Below are positions 32,426 to 40,726 of a stretch of 64,000 nucleotides of DNA, piece by piece (the first letter of the stretch is position 1; each line of letters opens with the position of its first letter). The stretch comes from Streptomyces sp. NBC_01304 (GTDB lineage Bacteria; Actinomycetota; Actinomycetes; Streptomycetales; Streptomycetaceae). The position numbers were made by a program, and so were the translations under genes. The notes below the pieces were generated by a model. That model searched no databases and was not told where the DNA came from. It was given only the letters and a program-made list of their open reading frames with translations. The DNA lies in contig NZ_CP109055.1 in NCBI RefSeq assembly GCF_035975855.1, forward strand, positions 930,001-994,000, written 5' to 3'.

Positions 32426-32507
32426 GTGCACCGTCCTCCGCTCGCCCCGTCCCCGGCGAGAATACGCGGCACCACCTGCGGGGCAGGGCGAGCTTCGGGC
32501 CTGCGGG

Positions 32508-33974
32508 CTACTTGGCGACGGCGGATCCGAAGTGGGCTTCGTCGGCCGGCGCGCCGAGGGCGGCGGCGCCGAACGACCAGGAGCCGTTGGCGGTCGGGCC
32601 CGCGGACGTCGCGCCGAACACCCAGGCGAAGCCTTCGCTGACGTTCTCGTCGGGGGCCGTGGTGACGAGCTCGGCGCGGCCGTCCCGGTTGGAGTCGATG
32701 AGGCGGGCCTGCGCCCCGAAGAGGTCGCCCTGCTCGGCCGCGCCGGGCACGCCCGCGGTGTTCTGGTTGAAGTTCTGCACGCCGGTCGAGGTGATCCCCC
32801 GTGCCGAACCGCGCAGCAGCCAGACCGCGCCCGCGTCGGGGAGGTCGCCGATGCTCTCGCCCTGCGCGCCGATGGCCAGGTCGAGGTAGCCGTCGCCGTT
32901 GACGTCGCCGAGGCTCACGTCGCTGCCGAAGTCGTCACCCGACTCGTCGGTGCCGGGGATGCCGCCCTGGCCCTGCTGGAAGATGGTGACGGGCTCCTCG
33001 CCGTTGGTTCCGAACAGGCCGAGGTTGCTGCCGTAGCGGACCTGGACGGCGCCCCCGGACAGGTCCCATTCGCCGTGTTCGAGGATGCGCGGGTCGCCGA
33101 GTACGACGTCGGGATAGCCGTCCTTGTTGATGTCACCGGAAGCCCCCACCGTGCCGCCGGCGAAGGTGCGGTCCAGGGTCAGCCCGTCCGGGGTGCCGCG
33201 CAGCAGTGCCGAGCGGCTCTGGACGTATTCCAGGGACGGCTGGGTGCCGGTGACGATGAGGTCGGCGTAGCCGTCCTTGTTGTAGTCGGCGCCGGTGAGG
33301 CCGGTGGGCTTGAAGCCGTCCTCCGTCGGCAGGCCGTACATCTGCTCGGGGTTCTGCGGAGTGCGGGAATCGCCGAATCCGTGCACGTAGACGGCATCGG
33401 TTCCGTTGACCTGGGCGAGTTCGGGGCGGCCGTCCGCGTCGACGTCGGCGGCGGTCAGCCCGGTCCCGTACGCCTCGTTAGCGCTGGGCTCGCCCAGGGT
33501 GTGGCTCTCCAGCCAGCTGGCGGTGCCGGCCAGGCCGCGGGCCGAGCCCCACACCACGGTGACGCCGCCCGCGTCCGTGGCGGAGCCGATGTCCTCGCCG
33601 GGTGCGCCGATGGCCAGGTCGGCGTAGCCGTCGCCGTCGAGGTCCTGGGAGGCCACGGACGCGCCGAAGGAGTCACCGGCCTCGGGAGTGCCGGGCACAC
33701 CGCTGGAGCTCTGGGTGAGGACGAGCCGGTGGACGGTGTCCAGGCCGGAGGACGAGCCGTAGAGGACGGACACGAAGCCGGCCCCCTTCTTCCCGTCGAC
33801 CGTCGCCCGGGGGGCCGCGGTCACCAGGTCCCGGTATCCGTCGCCGTTGAAGTCGTCGTGGGCCACGGCTGCCGCGGCCGGGGCGGCCGCCGCGGTGGTG
33901 GTCCCGGTGATGACGATGCCGGCGGTGGTGGCGAGTACGCCGGCCACGAAGGCCGCGAGGTATGTCGAGCGCAA
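32508..33974 (-). CDS. Secreted FG-GAP (integrin alpha-type) repeat protein
   Basis: A 488-residue exported beta-propeller protein. A signal peptide (LAAFVAGVLATTAGIVITG...AAAAPA) is followed by about seven FG-GAP repeats. Each carries a Ca-binding D-x-[DN]-x-D-G-x-x-D loop such as DFNGDGYRDLV, DLDGDGYADLAIGAPGE, DYNKDGYADLI, DINKDGYPDVVLGDP, DVNGDGYLDLAIGAQGE and DSNRDGRAELVTTAPDE. Such proteins bind ligands or matrix outside the cell, and no enzyme residues are visible. The start is TTG 33974 with AGGGGGA upstream. It is divergent from the aminotransferase gene and lies 82 bases before the GntR gene; a functional tie is not apparent. Confidence 0.88.
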   Translation of the reverse strand: MRSTYLAAFVAGVLATTAGIVITGTTTAAAAPAAAAVAHDDFNGDGYRDLVTAAPRATVDGKKGAGFVSVLYGSSSGLDTVHRLVLTQSSSGVPGTPEAGDSFGASVASQDLDGDGYADLAIGAPGEDIGSATDAGGVTVVWGSARGLAGTASWLESHTLGEPSANEAYGTGLTAADVDADGRPELAQVNGTDAVYVHGFGDSRTPQNPEQMYGLPTEDGFKPTGLTGADYNKDGYADLIVTGTQPSLEYVQSRSALLRGTPDGLTLDRTFAGGTVGASGDINKDGYPDVVLGDPRILEHGEWDLSGGAVQVRYGSNLGLFGTNGEEPVTIFQQGQGGIPGTDESGDDFGSDVSLGDVNGDGYLDLAIGAQGESIGDLPDAGAVWLLRGSARGITSTGVQNFNQNTAGVPGAAEQGDLFGAQARLIDSNRDGRAELVTTAPDENVSEGFAWVFGATSAGPTANGSWSFGAAALGAPADEAHFGSAVAK

Positions 33975-34329
33975 GGAAGTCCCCCTGTGAGTGACCGCGT
34001 CGAGCTGCGGCCGTGCGGATTGCGGGCCCGGGTAACGGGAGTGATGAGATCAGCCCGTTGCCCTTGGCGTGGGATCAGACACGCGATCACCGCTGGGGGT
34101 TGTGCTCCCTCGAGTGGGCCGGTGCACCCTGTGACACGGCTGTGACAGCCGCGGCCGGTCCGGGACGAACGAGCACCTCCGGTTCCCAACCACCCCTCGC
34201 ACCCCACCCGTTGAGCAGAGCACCGCTCGCACACGTATCCACGGGGAGACACGTACGCACGAGGAGCATCGAACCCGGACCGCAGCGCACAGCACCGCCC
34301 GAACAGCACCACCACCCCCGGAGGCCCCC
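33975..34329. other. Divergent intergenic region (355 bp)
   Basis: It separates the FG-GAP gene from the aminotransferase gene and must hold both promoters. I see no clear gene, strong palindrome or consensus promoter. Confidence 0.5.
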
Positions 34330-35556
34330 ATGGCAGACGCCGGCAATGTCACCGCCCTCTTCCGCGCGGCCGCGGCCCACAGCCCCTCGTACGCCACCCT
34401 CGACCGGACCCACCACAGCGGCGCCCCGCTCGTCGACTTCTGTATCCCGTGCAATCCCTACTTCCCGACGCCCGAGATGTTCGACGAGCTCGGCGCGCGG
34501 CTGCGGGACATCCTGACCTACTACCCGAGCAGCGCCGACACCGTCACCGCCGAGCTCTGCTCGGTGCTCGGCCTCCATCCGGGGACCGTCGCGATGGGCA
34601 ACGGTTCGACCGAACTCATCACCTGGATCGACCACTTGCTGGTGCGCGAGTCCCTCGCGGTGCCGGTGCCGACGTTCGGCAGATGGACCGACCAGCCGAT
34701 GGAGACCGGCAAGCGCGTGGACATGTTCCTGCTGCCGGAGCAGGCCGGCTTCGCCCTCGATCCGGCGGACTTCGTCACTTTCGTACGTTCCCGGGGTTCG
34801 CGCACGGCCGTGATCTGCAACCCCAACAACCCGGACGGCGGACTTCTGCCACGCCGCTCCGTGCTCGCCCTGCTCGACGCGCTGCAGGATCTCGAACTGG
34901 TCGTCGTGGACGAGTCGTTCCTCGACTTCGCGGACGCCGAACCGCAGCCGAGCGTCGCCGCCGAGGCGGTGCTGCGCCCGAACGTGATCGTCCTGCGCAG
35001 CCTCGGCAAGAACTTCGGGCTGCACGGGGTGCGCTTCGGCTATCTCGTGGCGAACCCGGCACTCGCCGGGAAGGTGCGCGCCGCGCTGCCCAAGTGGAAC
35101 CTCAACTCCTTCGCGGAGACAGTGGTGTTCATGCTCGGCCGGCATCGCCCGGCGTACGAGCTGAGCCTGCGCCAGGTGTGCCGCGACCGCCAGGAGATGC
35201 TCTGGCACCTGGCGCGACTGCCGGGCCTGACCGTCCACCCCTCGCAGGGCAACTTCCTGTACGTCCGCCTCCCCGAGGGCGTCGACGGCGCGGCCCTGCG
35301 CGACCGGCTCCTCACCGAGCACGGGGTCCTGGTCCGCGAATGCGGCAACAAGATCGGCAGTTCGAGCCGCTATCTACGGCTCGTGGTGCGCCCACAGCAC
35401 GAGGTGCAGCGCCTGCTCGCCGGGTTGGAGCAGACGCTGTACGGGGGTGCCGATGGGCAGTCGCTGCCGGCCGGCCCGGATGCGTACGGCCCTTTGCGTC
35501 CGGTGATCCAGGGCTCCGGCACGGCGGCGGTGGACCGACTGGTCATGCGGGCCTGA
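34330..35556 (+). CDS. PLP-dependent aminotransferase, class I/II
   Basis: A 408-residue fold-type I PLP enzyme of the histidinol-phosphate aminotransferase/threonine-phosphate decarboxylase type. Seen are the N-terminal VDFCIPCNPYFPTPEMF, the phosphate-binding GNGSTELI, the NPNNPDGGLLP motif (Asn), the Asp-containing VVDESFLDF, the Schiff-base Lys in LRSLGKNFGLHGVRFGY and the carboxylate-binding Arg near SSRYLRLVVR. All are intact, so it should be active; the substrate pair is unclear. The start has GGAGG five bases upstream. The last ~35 residues beyond LYGGADG are variable. It is convergent with the GH16 gene, with no other pathway genes beside it. Confidence 0.88.
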   Translation: MADAGNVTALFRAAAAHSPSYATLDRTHHSGAPLVDFCIPCNPYFPTPEMFDELGARLRDILTYYPSSADTVTAELCSVLGLHPGTVAMGNGSTELITWIDHLLVRESLAVPVPTFGRWTDQPMETGKRVDMFLLPEQAGFALDPADFVTFVRSRGSRTAVICNPNNPDGGLLPRRSVLALLDALQDLELVVVDESFLDFADAEPQPSVAAEAVLRPNVIVLRSLGKNFGLHGVRFGYLVANPALAGKVRAALPKWNLNSFAETVVFMLGRHRPAYELSLRQVCRDRQEMLWHLARLPGLTVHPSQGNFLYVRLPEGVDGAALRDRLLTEHGVLVRECGNKIGSSSRYLRLVVRPQHEVQRLLAGLEQTLYGGADGQSLPAGPDAYGPLRPVIQGSGTAAVDRLVMRA

Positions 35557-35602
35557 GGACTCCGCCCGTCACGCTGACCATTCGGGCCTGAGCGTTCGCC
35601 CG

Positions 35603-36490
35603 TCACTTCGTGTAGACGGCCACGTGGTCGACGAGGAGGGGTTTGCCGGGGACCGTGCCGCCGTCGGGGCCGCCGCCCAGCTGGTCGGGCCAGCTTCCGC
35701 CCATGGCGACGTTGAGGATCAGGAACATCCCGTGCTGCGTCGCGTCCTTCCACGCCTCGGCCCCCAGCTGCTCCTCGGTGACGCGATGGTGCAGCTCGCC
35801 GTCCACGTAGTAGCGCACCTCGTGGGCGTCGAGCTCGGCGGCGTAGAGGTGGAATTTCGTGGTGCAGTCCGGGCAGGCGAAGGGCGGTGAGTTGTAGATC
35901 CTGTTCTCCCCGGGAGGGCCGGCATGGAGGGAGGAGTAGAACTCGGGCCTTCCGTTGATCTGTTCCAGCACATCGACTTCGCCCCACTGCGGCCAGCCCG
36001 TGTATCCGTTGTCGCGGATCGGCGCCCCCATCGCCCAGAAGGCGGGCCAATACCCTTTGCCCGTCGTGGTGTTGACGTCCGGGAGCTTGAGAGAGGCCTC
36101 GATGCGCAGTGTTCCGCCGTCCGGCACGGCGAAGTCGGAGCGCCGGGTCTCGATTCGGGCGGAGGTCCAGGATCCGTCCGGGGCACGCAAGGGTGTGATG
36201 GCCAGGTGGCCGGAACCGTCGAGGGACGAGTTGGCCGTGGAGTCCGTGTGCTTGCCGATCTCTCCGGTGCCCCAGTTCGCGGCCGGGCAGCCCGGGTAGC
36301 ACCACCCCACGTCGTGCCGCCAGTTCTCGGCGGACACGCCACTTCCGGCAGGACCGTCGAAATCGTCCCGGAACACCTGGCGCCAGGAGCTCCCCGAAGT
36401 CGTGCGGGCAGTCGTGCTGGAGCAGGACACCGCCCCGAGGAGCAGCAGGAGAATCGAGGCGATTGTCGACGCGCTACGTGCCCGAGCCAT
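35603..36490 (-). CDS. GH16 beta-glucanase-like lipoprotein
   Basis: A 295-residue glycoside hydrolase family 16 protein. The signal ends in a lipobox (LLLLGAVSC, Cys23), so it should be anchored outside the membrane. The GH16 catalytic motif is E171-V-D173-V-L-E176 in WPQWGEVDVLEQING, with nucleophile and acid/base present. ARIETR and GKGYWPAFWAMG strands also match. GH16 enzymes cut beta-1,3, beta-1,4 or mixed-linkage glucans and galactans. Start ATG 36490 has GGGAGG five bases upstream. It is the last gene of the presumed exopolysaccharide operon, 82 bases behind the acyltransferase, and probably trims or releases that polymer. Confidence 0.9.
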   Translation of the reverse strand: MARARSASTIASILLLLLGAVSCSSTTARTTSGSSWRQVFRDDFDGPAGSGVSAENWRHDVGWCYPGCPAANWGTGEIGKHTDSTANSSLDGSGHLAITPLRAPDGSWTSARIETRRSDFAVPDGGTLRIEASLKLPDVNTTTGKGYWPAFWAMGAPIRDNGYTGWPQWGEVDVLEQINGRPEFYSSLHAGPPGENRIYNSPPFACPDCTTKFHLYAAELDAHEVRYYVDGELHHRVTEEQLGAEAWKDATQHGMFLILNVAMGGSWPDQLGGGPDGGTVPGKPLLVDHVAVYTK

Positions 36491-36572
36491 GACCGCCTCC
36501 CATATCGCAGGCAACTGGGTCCTTCTTGCCAGTAGAGGGCGATGATCCACGGCGTCGCAACTCGCCGTACGC

Positions 36573-38510
36573 CTACTTGAGGACGTGCAGGCGCCGTATC
36601 TGGTCCTCGATCCGCGGGGCAAGGAGCGCGGCCGCGGTGTTCGTCAGGTGCGAGTCGTCCCGGTAGAGCAGGACGCCGTCCTTCACGGCTGGGCACATGG
36701 TGCCGGGCGGACACAGCACGTCGTCCACGTCGACCACGTGGACACCCTTCGGCGGGTGGTCCGCGATCAGGTCCGGGCGCAGGGCCTGCGCGGCCGGGAA
36801 GTCGCACGCCGAGGGGTCATTGGCGCCCGAGACGCACGCCGGGATGTCCTTGTCCGGCTTGGGATTGTCCCGGAGGTAGACCACGGGCGCGCCGGTGGCG
36901 GTGAGGGCGTCCAGGGTCGGCTTCCACGCGTCGGCCAGGGCTTGCGGTGAGGGACCGTACATGTTGAGCGAGCCGACAATGATCATCTTCGGCTTGGGTC
37001 CGGCGGCAATGCGCTTCAGCGCGTTGTCGCGCCAGGCGTCACACTCCGTGTACGTACGCCCGAGCTGCGGGTTGAACACCGACATCTGGGCAGGCGGGCA
37101 GCCCATCTTGGTGAGATCTTCCAGGGCCCAGTCGTGCTGTCGGGCGATGTCCTTGGCGACGGGGAACCACTCGTCGGCGTGCGAGTCGCCGAACAGGACG
37201 ACACGGCCCTTCGCCCCGGTGTCGCCGAAGAGGCAGGCCGGGCTCGTCGTGCCGTCAGGGCGTACTTCGCAGTCGCCCGACTTCGGGTAGTCGGCGGACG
37301 CCTTGAGGGGCGAGGGCACCGGTCCGCCCACGGGGTCGGTGATCAAGTGGGATCCGCTCTTGGCTCCGACCAGCTGCAGGTTGGTCAGGTCGGTCGTCAT
37401 CTCCCGGAGCGAGCCGCTGCCGACCGCCAGGGCGATGACGACCGGGAAGACCGTGGCGGCGAGTCCCAGATTGAGGCTGGGGCGGGCGCCGTCCTTGAGT
37501 GCGCGCGCATAGCGCAGCGGCTGCTCGACGAACTTCATCGTCAGCCATGCGGGCAGCAGGGCCGCCACGGCCACGACGGCCTTGACCGGCCAGGACAGCT
37601 GTCCGGCCCAGGCGTCGGCCAGCGTGAGCACCGGGAAGTGCCACAGGTACCAGGCGAAGGAGAGCTGTCCGAGCCTGCGCATCGGCTTGGCCGAGAGCAG
37701 CCGGCCGACGACTCCGGAGGGGCCGGCCGCGATCACGGCGACCGCGCCCAGCGTGGGCAGTGCCGCGGCCCAGCCGGGGAACGGCGTCTTGGAGGTGAAC
37801 AGGACGACGGACGCGATGATGGCGCCCCCGCCGAGCACGCCAAGGGCGTGCGAGGTGAGCTTCCCGCGCGGCGCCCAGGCGACCAGGGCGAGCAGCCCGC
37901 CGAGCCCGAACTGCCAGGCCCTGGTGGGTGAGGCCATATAGGCGAGGGGCTGGTTGAGCTGGGTCCAGTACAGGCTGAGCACGAACGACGCCGCGGTCAC
38001 CAGGACCAGCACGGGGCCGATGAGGCGCTTGAAGGTGCGGGCCAGGAGCCACAGCAGCGGGGCGAGCAGCAGATAGAACTGCTCTTCCACGGCCAGCGAC
38101 CAGAAGTGCAGCAGCGGGCTCTGGCTCTGCCCGGCCGCCATGTAGTCGGTGTTGTGCGCGATGAACCGCCAGTTGGCGGCGCTGAAGGCCGAGGTGATGG
38201 CGTCCCAGGCCACGTCGGGGCGGCGCAGCGGCGGCAGGATCAGCCAGCTCGCGGCCAGCGTCACGATGAGGACGACGGCGGCCGAGGGCAGGATGCGCCG
38301 GGCGCGGCGGGCATAGAAGTTCGCGATGCGTACGCGCCCGGTCTCCCGTATCTCCTTGAGCAGCAGACCGGTGATCAGGAAGCCGGAGATGACGAAGAAG
38401 ACGTCCACTCCGGTGTAGCCGCCGGCGAAGTACGGGATGCCGACGTGGAAGCCGACGACTGCGAGGACGGCAACGGCGCGCAGGCCCTCGATGTCTGTTC
38501 TGAATTTCAT
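36573..38510 (-). CDS. OafA-like membrane acyltransferase with SGNH domain
   Basis: A 645-residue acyltransferase-3 family protein. The N-terminal ~10-helix part starts RTDIEGLRAVAVLAVVGFH and includes GYTGVDVFFVISGFLITGLL, RRARRILPSA and HFWSLAVEEQFYLLLAPLLW. The C-terminal extracytoplasmic SGNH domain has the Ser in LFGDSHADEW, an Asn in GSLNMYG and the Asp-His pair in LYRDDSHLTNTAA. Such fusions O-acetylate cell-surface glycans. Here the likely acceptor is the polysaccharide made by the adjacent GT2. The start ATG overlaps the stop of a 37-residue membrane protein (ATGA), indicating coupled translation. Confidence 0.92.
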   Translation of the reverse strand: MKFRTDIEGLRAVAVLAVVGFHVGIPYFAGGYTGVDVFFVISGFLITGLLLKEIRETGRVRIANFYARRARRILPSAAVVLIVTLAASWLILPPLRRPDVAWDAITSAFSAANWRFIAHNTDYMAAGQSQSPLLHFWSLAVEEQFYLLLAPLLWLLARTFKRLIGPVLVLVTAASFVLSLYWTQLNQPLAYMASPTRAWQFGLGGLLALVAWAPRGKLTSHALGVLGGGAIIASVVLFTSKTPFPGWAAALPTLGAVAVIAAGPSGVVGRLLSAKPMRRLGQLSFAWYLWHFPVLTLADAWAGQLSWPVKAVVAVAALLPAWLTMKFVEQPLRYARALKDGARPSLNLGLAATVFPVVIALAVGSGSLREMTTDLTNLQLVGAKSGSHLITDPVGGPVPSPLKASADYPKSGDCEVRPDGTTSPACLFGDTGAKGRVVLFGDSHADEWFPVAKDIARQHDWALEDLTKMGCPPAQMSVFNPQLGRTYTECDAWRDNALKRIAAGPKPKMIIVGSLNMYGPSPQALADAWKPTLDALTATGAPVVYLRDNPKPDKDIPACVSGANDPSACDFPAAQALRPDLIADHPPKGVHVVDVDDVLCPPGTMCPAVKDGVLLYRDDSHLTNTAAALLAPRIEDQIRRLHVLK

Positions 38511-38620
38511 GAAGTGAGCCAGGAGAACATGGGATCGGCCCAGCCGGAGGCCAGGAAGCCGATGAGGACGAGCACCGAGGTGATGGCGAGACCGCTAGGC
38601 CAGCTCCGCGAGTGATTCAC
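38507..38620 (-). CDS. 37-residue membrane protein linking GT2 and acyltransferase
   Basis: A very short gene: GTG 38620 to TGA 38507. Its product is a 37-residue peptide with one membrane helix (LAITSVLVLIGFLASGW) and a short tail DPMFSWLTS. AAGGAG lies five bases before the GTG. The GTG overlaps the stop of the GT2 gene (GTGA), and its TGA overlaps the acyltransferase ATG (ATGA). The double overlap, ribosome site and clean helix make a real gene likely. By analogy with small subunits of polysaccharide synthases it may be an assembly or activity partner, which is an inference. Confidence 0.7.
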   Translation of the reverse strand: MNHSRSWPSGLAITSVLVLIGFLASGWADPMFSWLTS

Positions 38621-40356
38621 GCTGACTCCTTGGAAGGGCTAGGGCCTGTCGTCAAACTCCTGCCGTTGCCCGGAGGGCGGCACCGCGGCGTCTGGTGCGT
38701 GCTCTCGGCGTGCCGGATGGAAGTCCTCGTACTGGACGTACTTGGGCTTTCAACCGGTACGGCGAGAGTGCGTGCCAGGTGTCGCGGGGCAGGCAGGAGT
38801 TTGACGACAGGCCCTAGGGACGGGCGGAGGGTGAGCAGCGCCTCGCGGATCAGAGGCACCGTGATGGCGAGATAGGAGGCCACGAAGACCAGCGATCCCC
38901 AGACGTGCAGCACGCCTCCGTCGACCGCCGCATAGATCGCGCCGCCGCAGAGCACCACGTTGATCAGCGAGAACCAGATGAGAGCGATCTTGCTGACCGT
39001 GTGGGCGAGGGGATTGCGCTTCGCCGCCGCGCCGGTGGGCACCCATTCGCTGTGCCGACCCTTCAGCAGGTGCAGGAACGCGACCCCGTGGGCGACGCTG
39101 AACAGCGTTGTTCCGCGCAGTGCTTCGAAGCGCCAGCGGGTCGTGGCCACCGACGGCAGCAGCACGAGGAACACCCAGGCGGGCACGAGCAGCGGCAGGA
39201 CGTGCCAGGCCCGGATGTCCATGGGCGAGAACCAGTACATGATCGCCATGGGCAGCGGCAGCATGAAGATGTTGATGGCGCCGGCGATGTAGTTGGCGAA
39301 TCCGCTGAAGTAGGCGGCCCGCGCCCGCCACGGCATCTTCATCCGGTAGAAGTCCCGGTTCACCATGAGCTGCAGATTGCCCATGCACCAGCGGTACTGC
39401 TGATTGACCGCGGCCGACAGCGTGTCCGGGGAGAGGCCCTTGGCCAGCTGTACGGGAACGTACCGGGTGCTGAAGCCGCTCTGCTTCATCGCGATGCTGG
39501 TGTACATGTCCTCGCTGTGCGAGAGCTTGGCGAAGCCGTCGGTGATGTTCAGCGCGGAGCGGCGGTAGACGGCGCAGGAGCCGCAGCAGATGGAGGCTCC
39601 GTCGGCGTCGCGCGAAGGCATCAGCCAGCGGAAGAAGATCTCCTGCCAGGCGCCGGACGCCCGCTCGAGCCAGCTCTGTCCGGGCCCGGTGTCGAAGCAG
39701 TGCGGGCTCTGCACGATCCCGGTGCCCGGGTCGTCGAAGTACGGCATGAGGTGGTGCAGGAAGTCCGGCCGGGGGCAGAAGTCGGCGTCGAAGATCGTGA
39801 CGAATTCCCCGTCACAGTGCTGCAGGCCGTAGTTGAGGTTGCCCGCCTTCTTCAGGTGTCCGCGGTTCGGGCGGCTGCGGTACTCGAAGCCGAACTCGTC
39901 GGCGAGCAAGGCCACTTCGGGCGATCCGGAGTCGTCGAGGACCCACACCCGCAGCTTCCCGTCCCACTCCAGCCGCGAGACGTGGTGAAAGGTGTTGCGC
40001 AGTACGTCGAGGGGTTCGCCGCACGAGGGCAGGAAGATGTCGATGCTCGACCTGACGCTCGGCGCCCACCCTTCCACGAGCGCCAGGTGGCTCTCCTTGG
40101 AAAGGCGCCGCTTGCTCTGCCCGTCCAGGGACGCCAGGATCCAGGCGACGCTGTTGAGGCCCAGGATCACCATGAAGCCCCACAGCGCCGGCGCCCGCAG
40201 CGCGAACAGGAACAGCGTGACGGCCCCGAACACATAGGAGGCGGACATGCATATGAGCACCCAGCGTCGCTGCGGCCCGAGGTAGGCGTACATTTCCTCG
40301 TCCGTCGGCGGCGAGACGATGCCGACGGGCGGCGCCGGTGTTCCGCTCTTACCCAT
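38617..40356 (-). CDS. Cellulose-synthase-like GT2 glycosyltransferase
   Basis: A 579-residue processive family-2 glycosyltransferase. Two helices near the N terminus precede the GT-A domain with VLDDSGSPE (D141/D142), FDADFCPR (DAD 190-192), the acceptor-site LSHSEDMYTS (SED, in place of TED, 281-283) and QQYRWCMGN (QxxRW 319-323). About five C-terminal helices follow. It should polymerise a beta-glycan and thread it through the membrane. No PilZ domain is present. Residues 515-579 come from a MITE-like insertion (38639-38817) and its shifted flank, so the natural C terminus is replaced. AAGGAA precedes the ATG. First gene of the operon with the small protein, acyltransferase and GH16. Confidence 0.92.
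   Translation of the reverse strand: MGKSGTPAPPVGIVSPPTDEEMYAYLGPQRRWVLICMSASYVFGAVTLFLFALRAPALWGFMVILGLNSVAWILASLDGQSKRRLSKESHLALVEGWAPSVRSSIDIFLPSCGEPLDVLRNTFHHVSRLEWDGKLRVWVLDDSGSPEVALLADEFGFEYRSRPNRGHLKKAGNLNYGLQHCDGEFVTIFDADFCPRPDFLHHLMPYFDDPGTGIVQSPHCFDTGPGQSWLERASGAWQEIFFRWLMPSRDADGASICCGSCAVYRRSALNITDGFAKLSHSEDMYTSIAMKQSGFSTRYVPVQLAKGLSPDTLSAAVNQQYRWCMGNLQLMVNRDFYRMKMPWRARAAYFSGFANYIAGAINIFMLPLPMAIMYWFSPMDIRAWHVLPLLVPAWVFLVLLPSVATTRWRFEALRGTTLFSVAHGVAFLHLLKGRHSEWVPTGAAAKRNPLAHTVSKIALIWFSLINVVLCGGAIYAAVDGGVLHVWGSLVFVASYLAITVPLIREALLTLRPSLGPVVKLLPAPRHLARTLAVPVESPSTSSTRTSIRHAESTHQTPRCRPPGNGRSLTTGPSPSKESA
38639..38817. mobile_element. MITE-like element with 26-bp inverted ends and CTAG duplication
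   Basis: The left end (38639-38664, beginning CTAGGGCCTGTCGTCAAA) is the exact reverse complement of the right end (38792-38817). Both ends carry CTAG, which fits a duplicated CTAG target as used by some IS5-group elements. The interior (~120 bases) has no gene. Net insertion is 175 bases, which shifts the frame. It lies in the last codons of the GT2 gene and supplies about 60 of its residues plus a new stop region. A transposase would have to act from elsewhere. I recall similar short elements in other Streptomyces genomes, not verified here. Confidence 0.8.
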
Positions 40357-40726
40357 GGTTTTCCTTCACTCTTGCGTGAGATGCCAGAACGCGACTCGAT
40401 CTCGCCGCAAGGCGTCATCCATCATGAATGAAGAATTCATGAGCACGCCAGGCCGGGACGCCTTTGATCAATTGTGCCGATCGCCCGGCAGAGCGGTAGG
40501 GTCATTCCTGGCCAGTCGGCTTTACACTCCCGTGGAAATAACCTCACGGCACATTTATGGACATTCGTCCTTTCGATCGGCGACCAATGGCCTATCTGCC
40601 AGTAGATTCCCGTCGGCCAAGTGACCGACATCGCCTTTCCATTAATCGGCCGAATTCGCGAGAGCCACAACGACGCCAATTCCCCTAGGCTGAACTGTCG
40701 GCCATCGCCCCCAGAAAGCCAGGCCC
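40357..40726. promoter_or_regulatory. Divergent, relatively A/T-rich promoter region of the polysaccharide cluster
   Basis: This 370-base gap between the GT2 and GH26 starts is visibly richer in A/T than its surroundings and has no convincing gene. It contains an inverted repeat TCATGAAT (40422-40429) / ATTCATGA (40435-40442) with a five-base spacer, which is a good operator candidate. The 10-mer TGCCAGTAGA (40597-40606) also occurs upstream of the GH16 gene (36527-36536). Both promoters and probably a shared regulator site lie here. Confidence 0.5.

Noticed and set aside
35548..35606. Imperfect direct repeat between the aminotransferase and GH16 stops
   Set aside because: Two ~24-base copies with several mismatches; plausible slippage, but no functional reading and no feature boundary depends on it.
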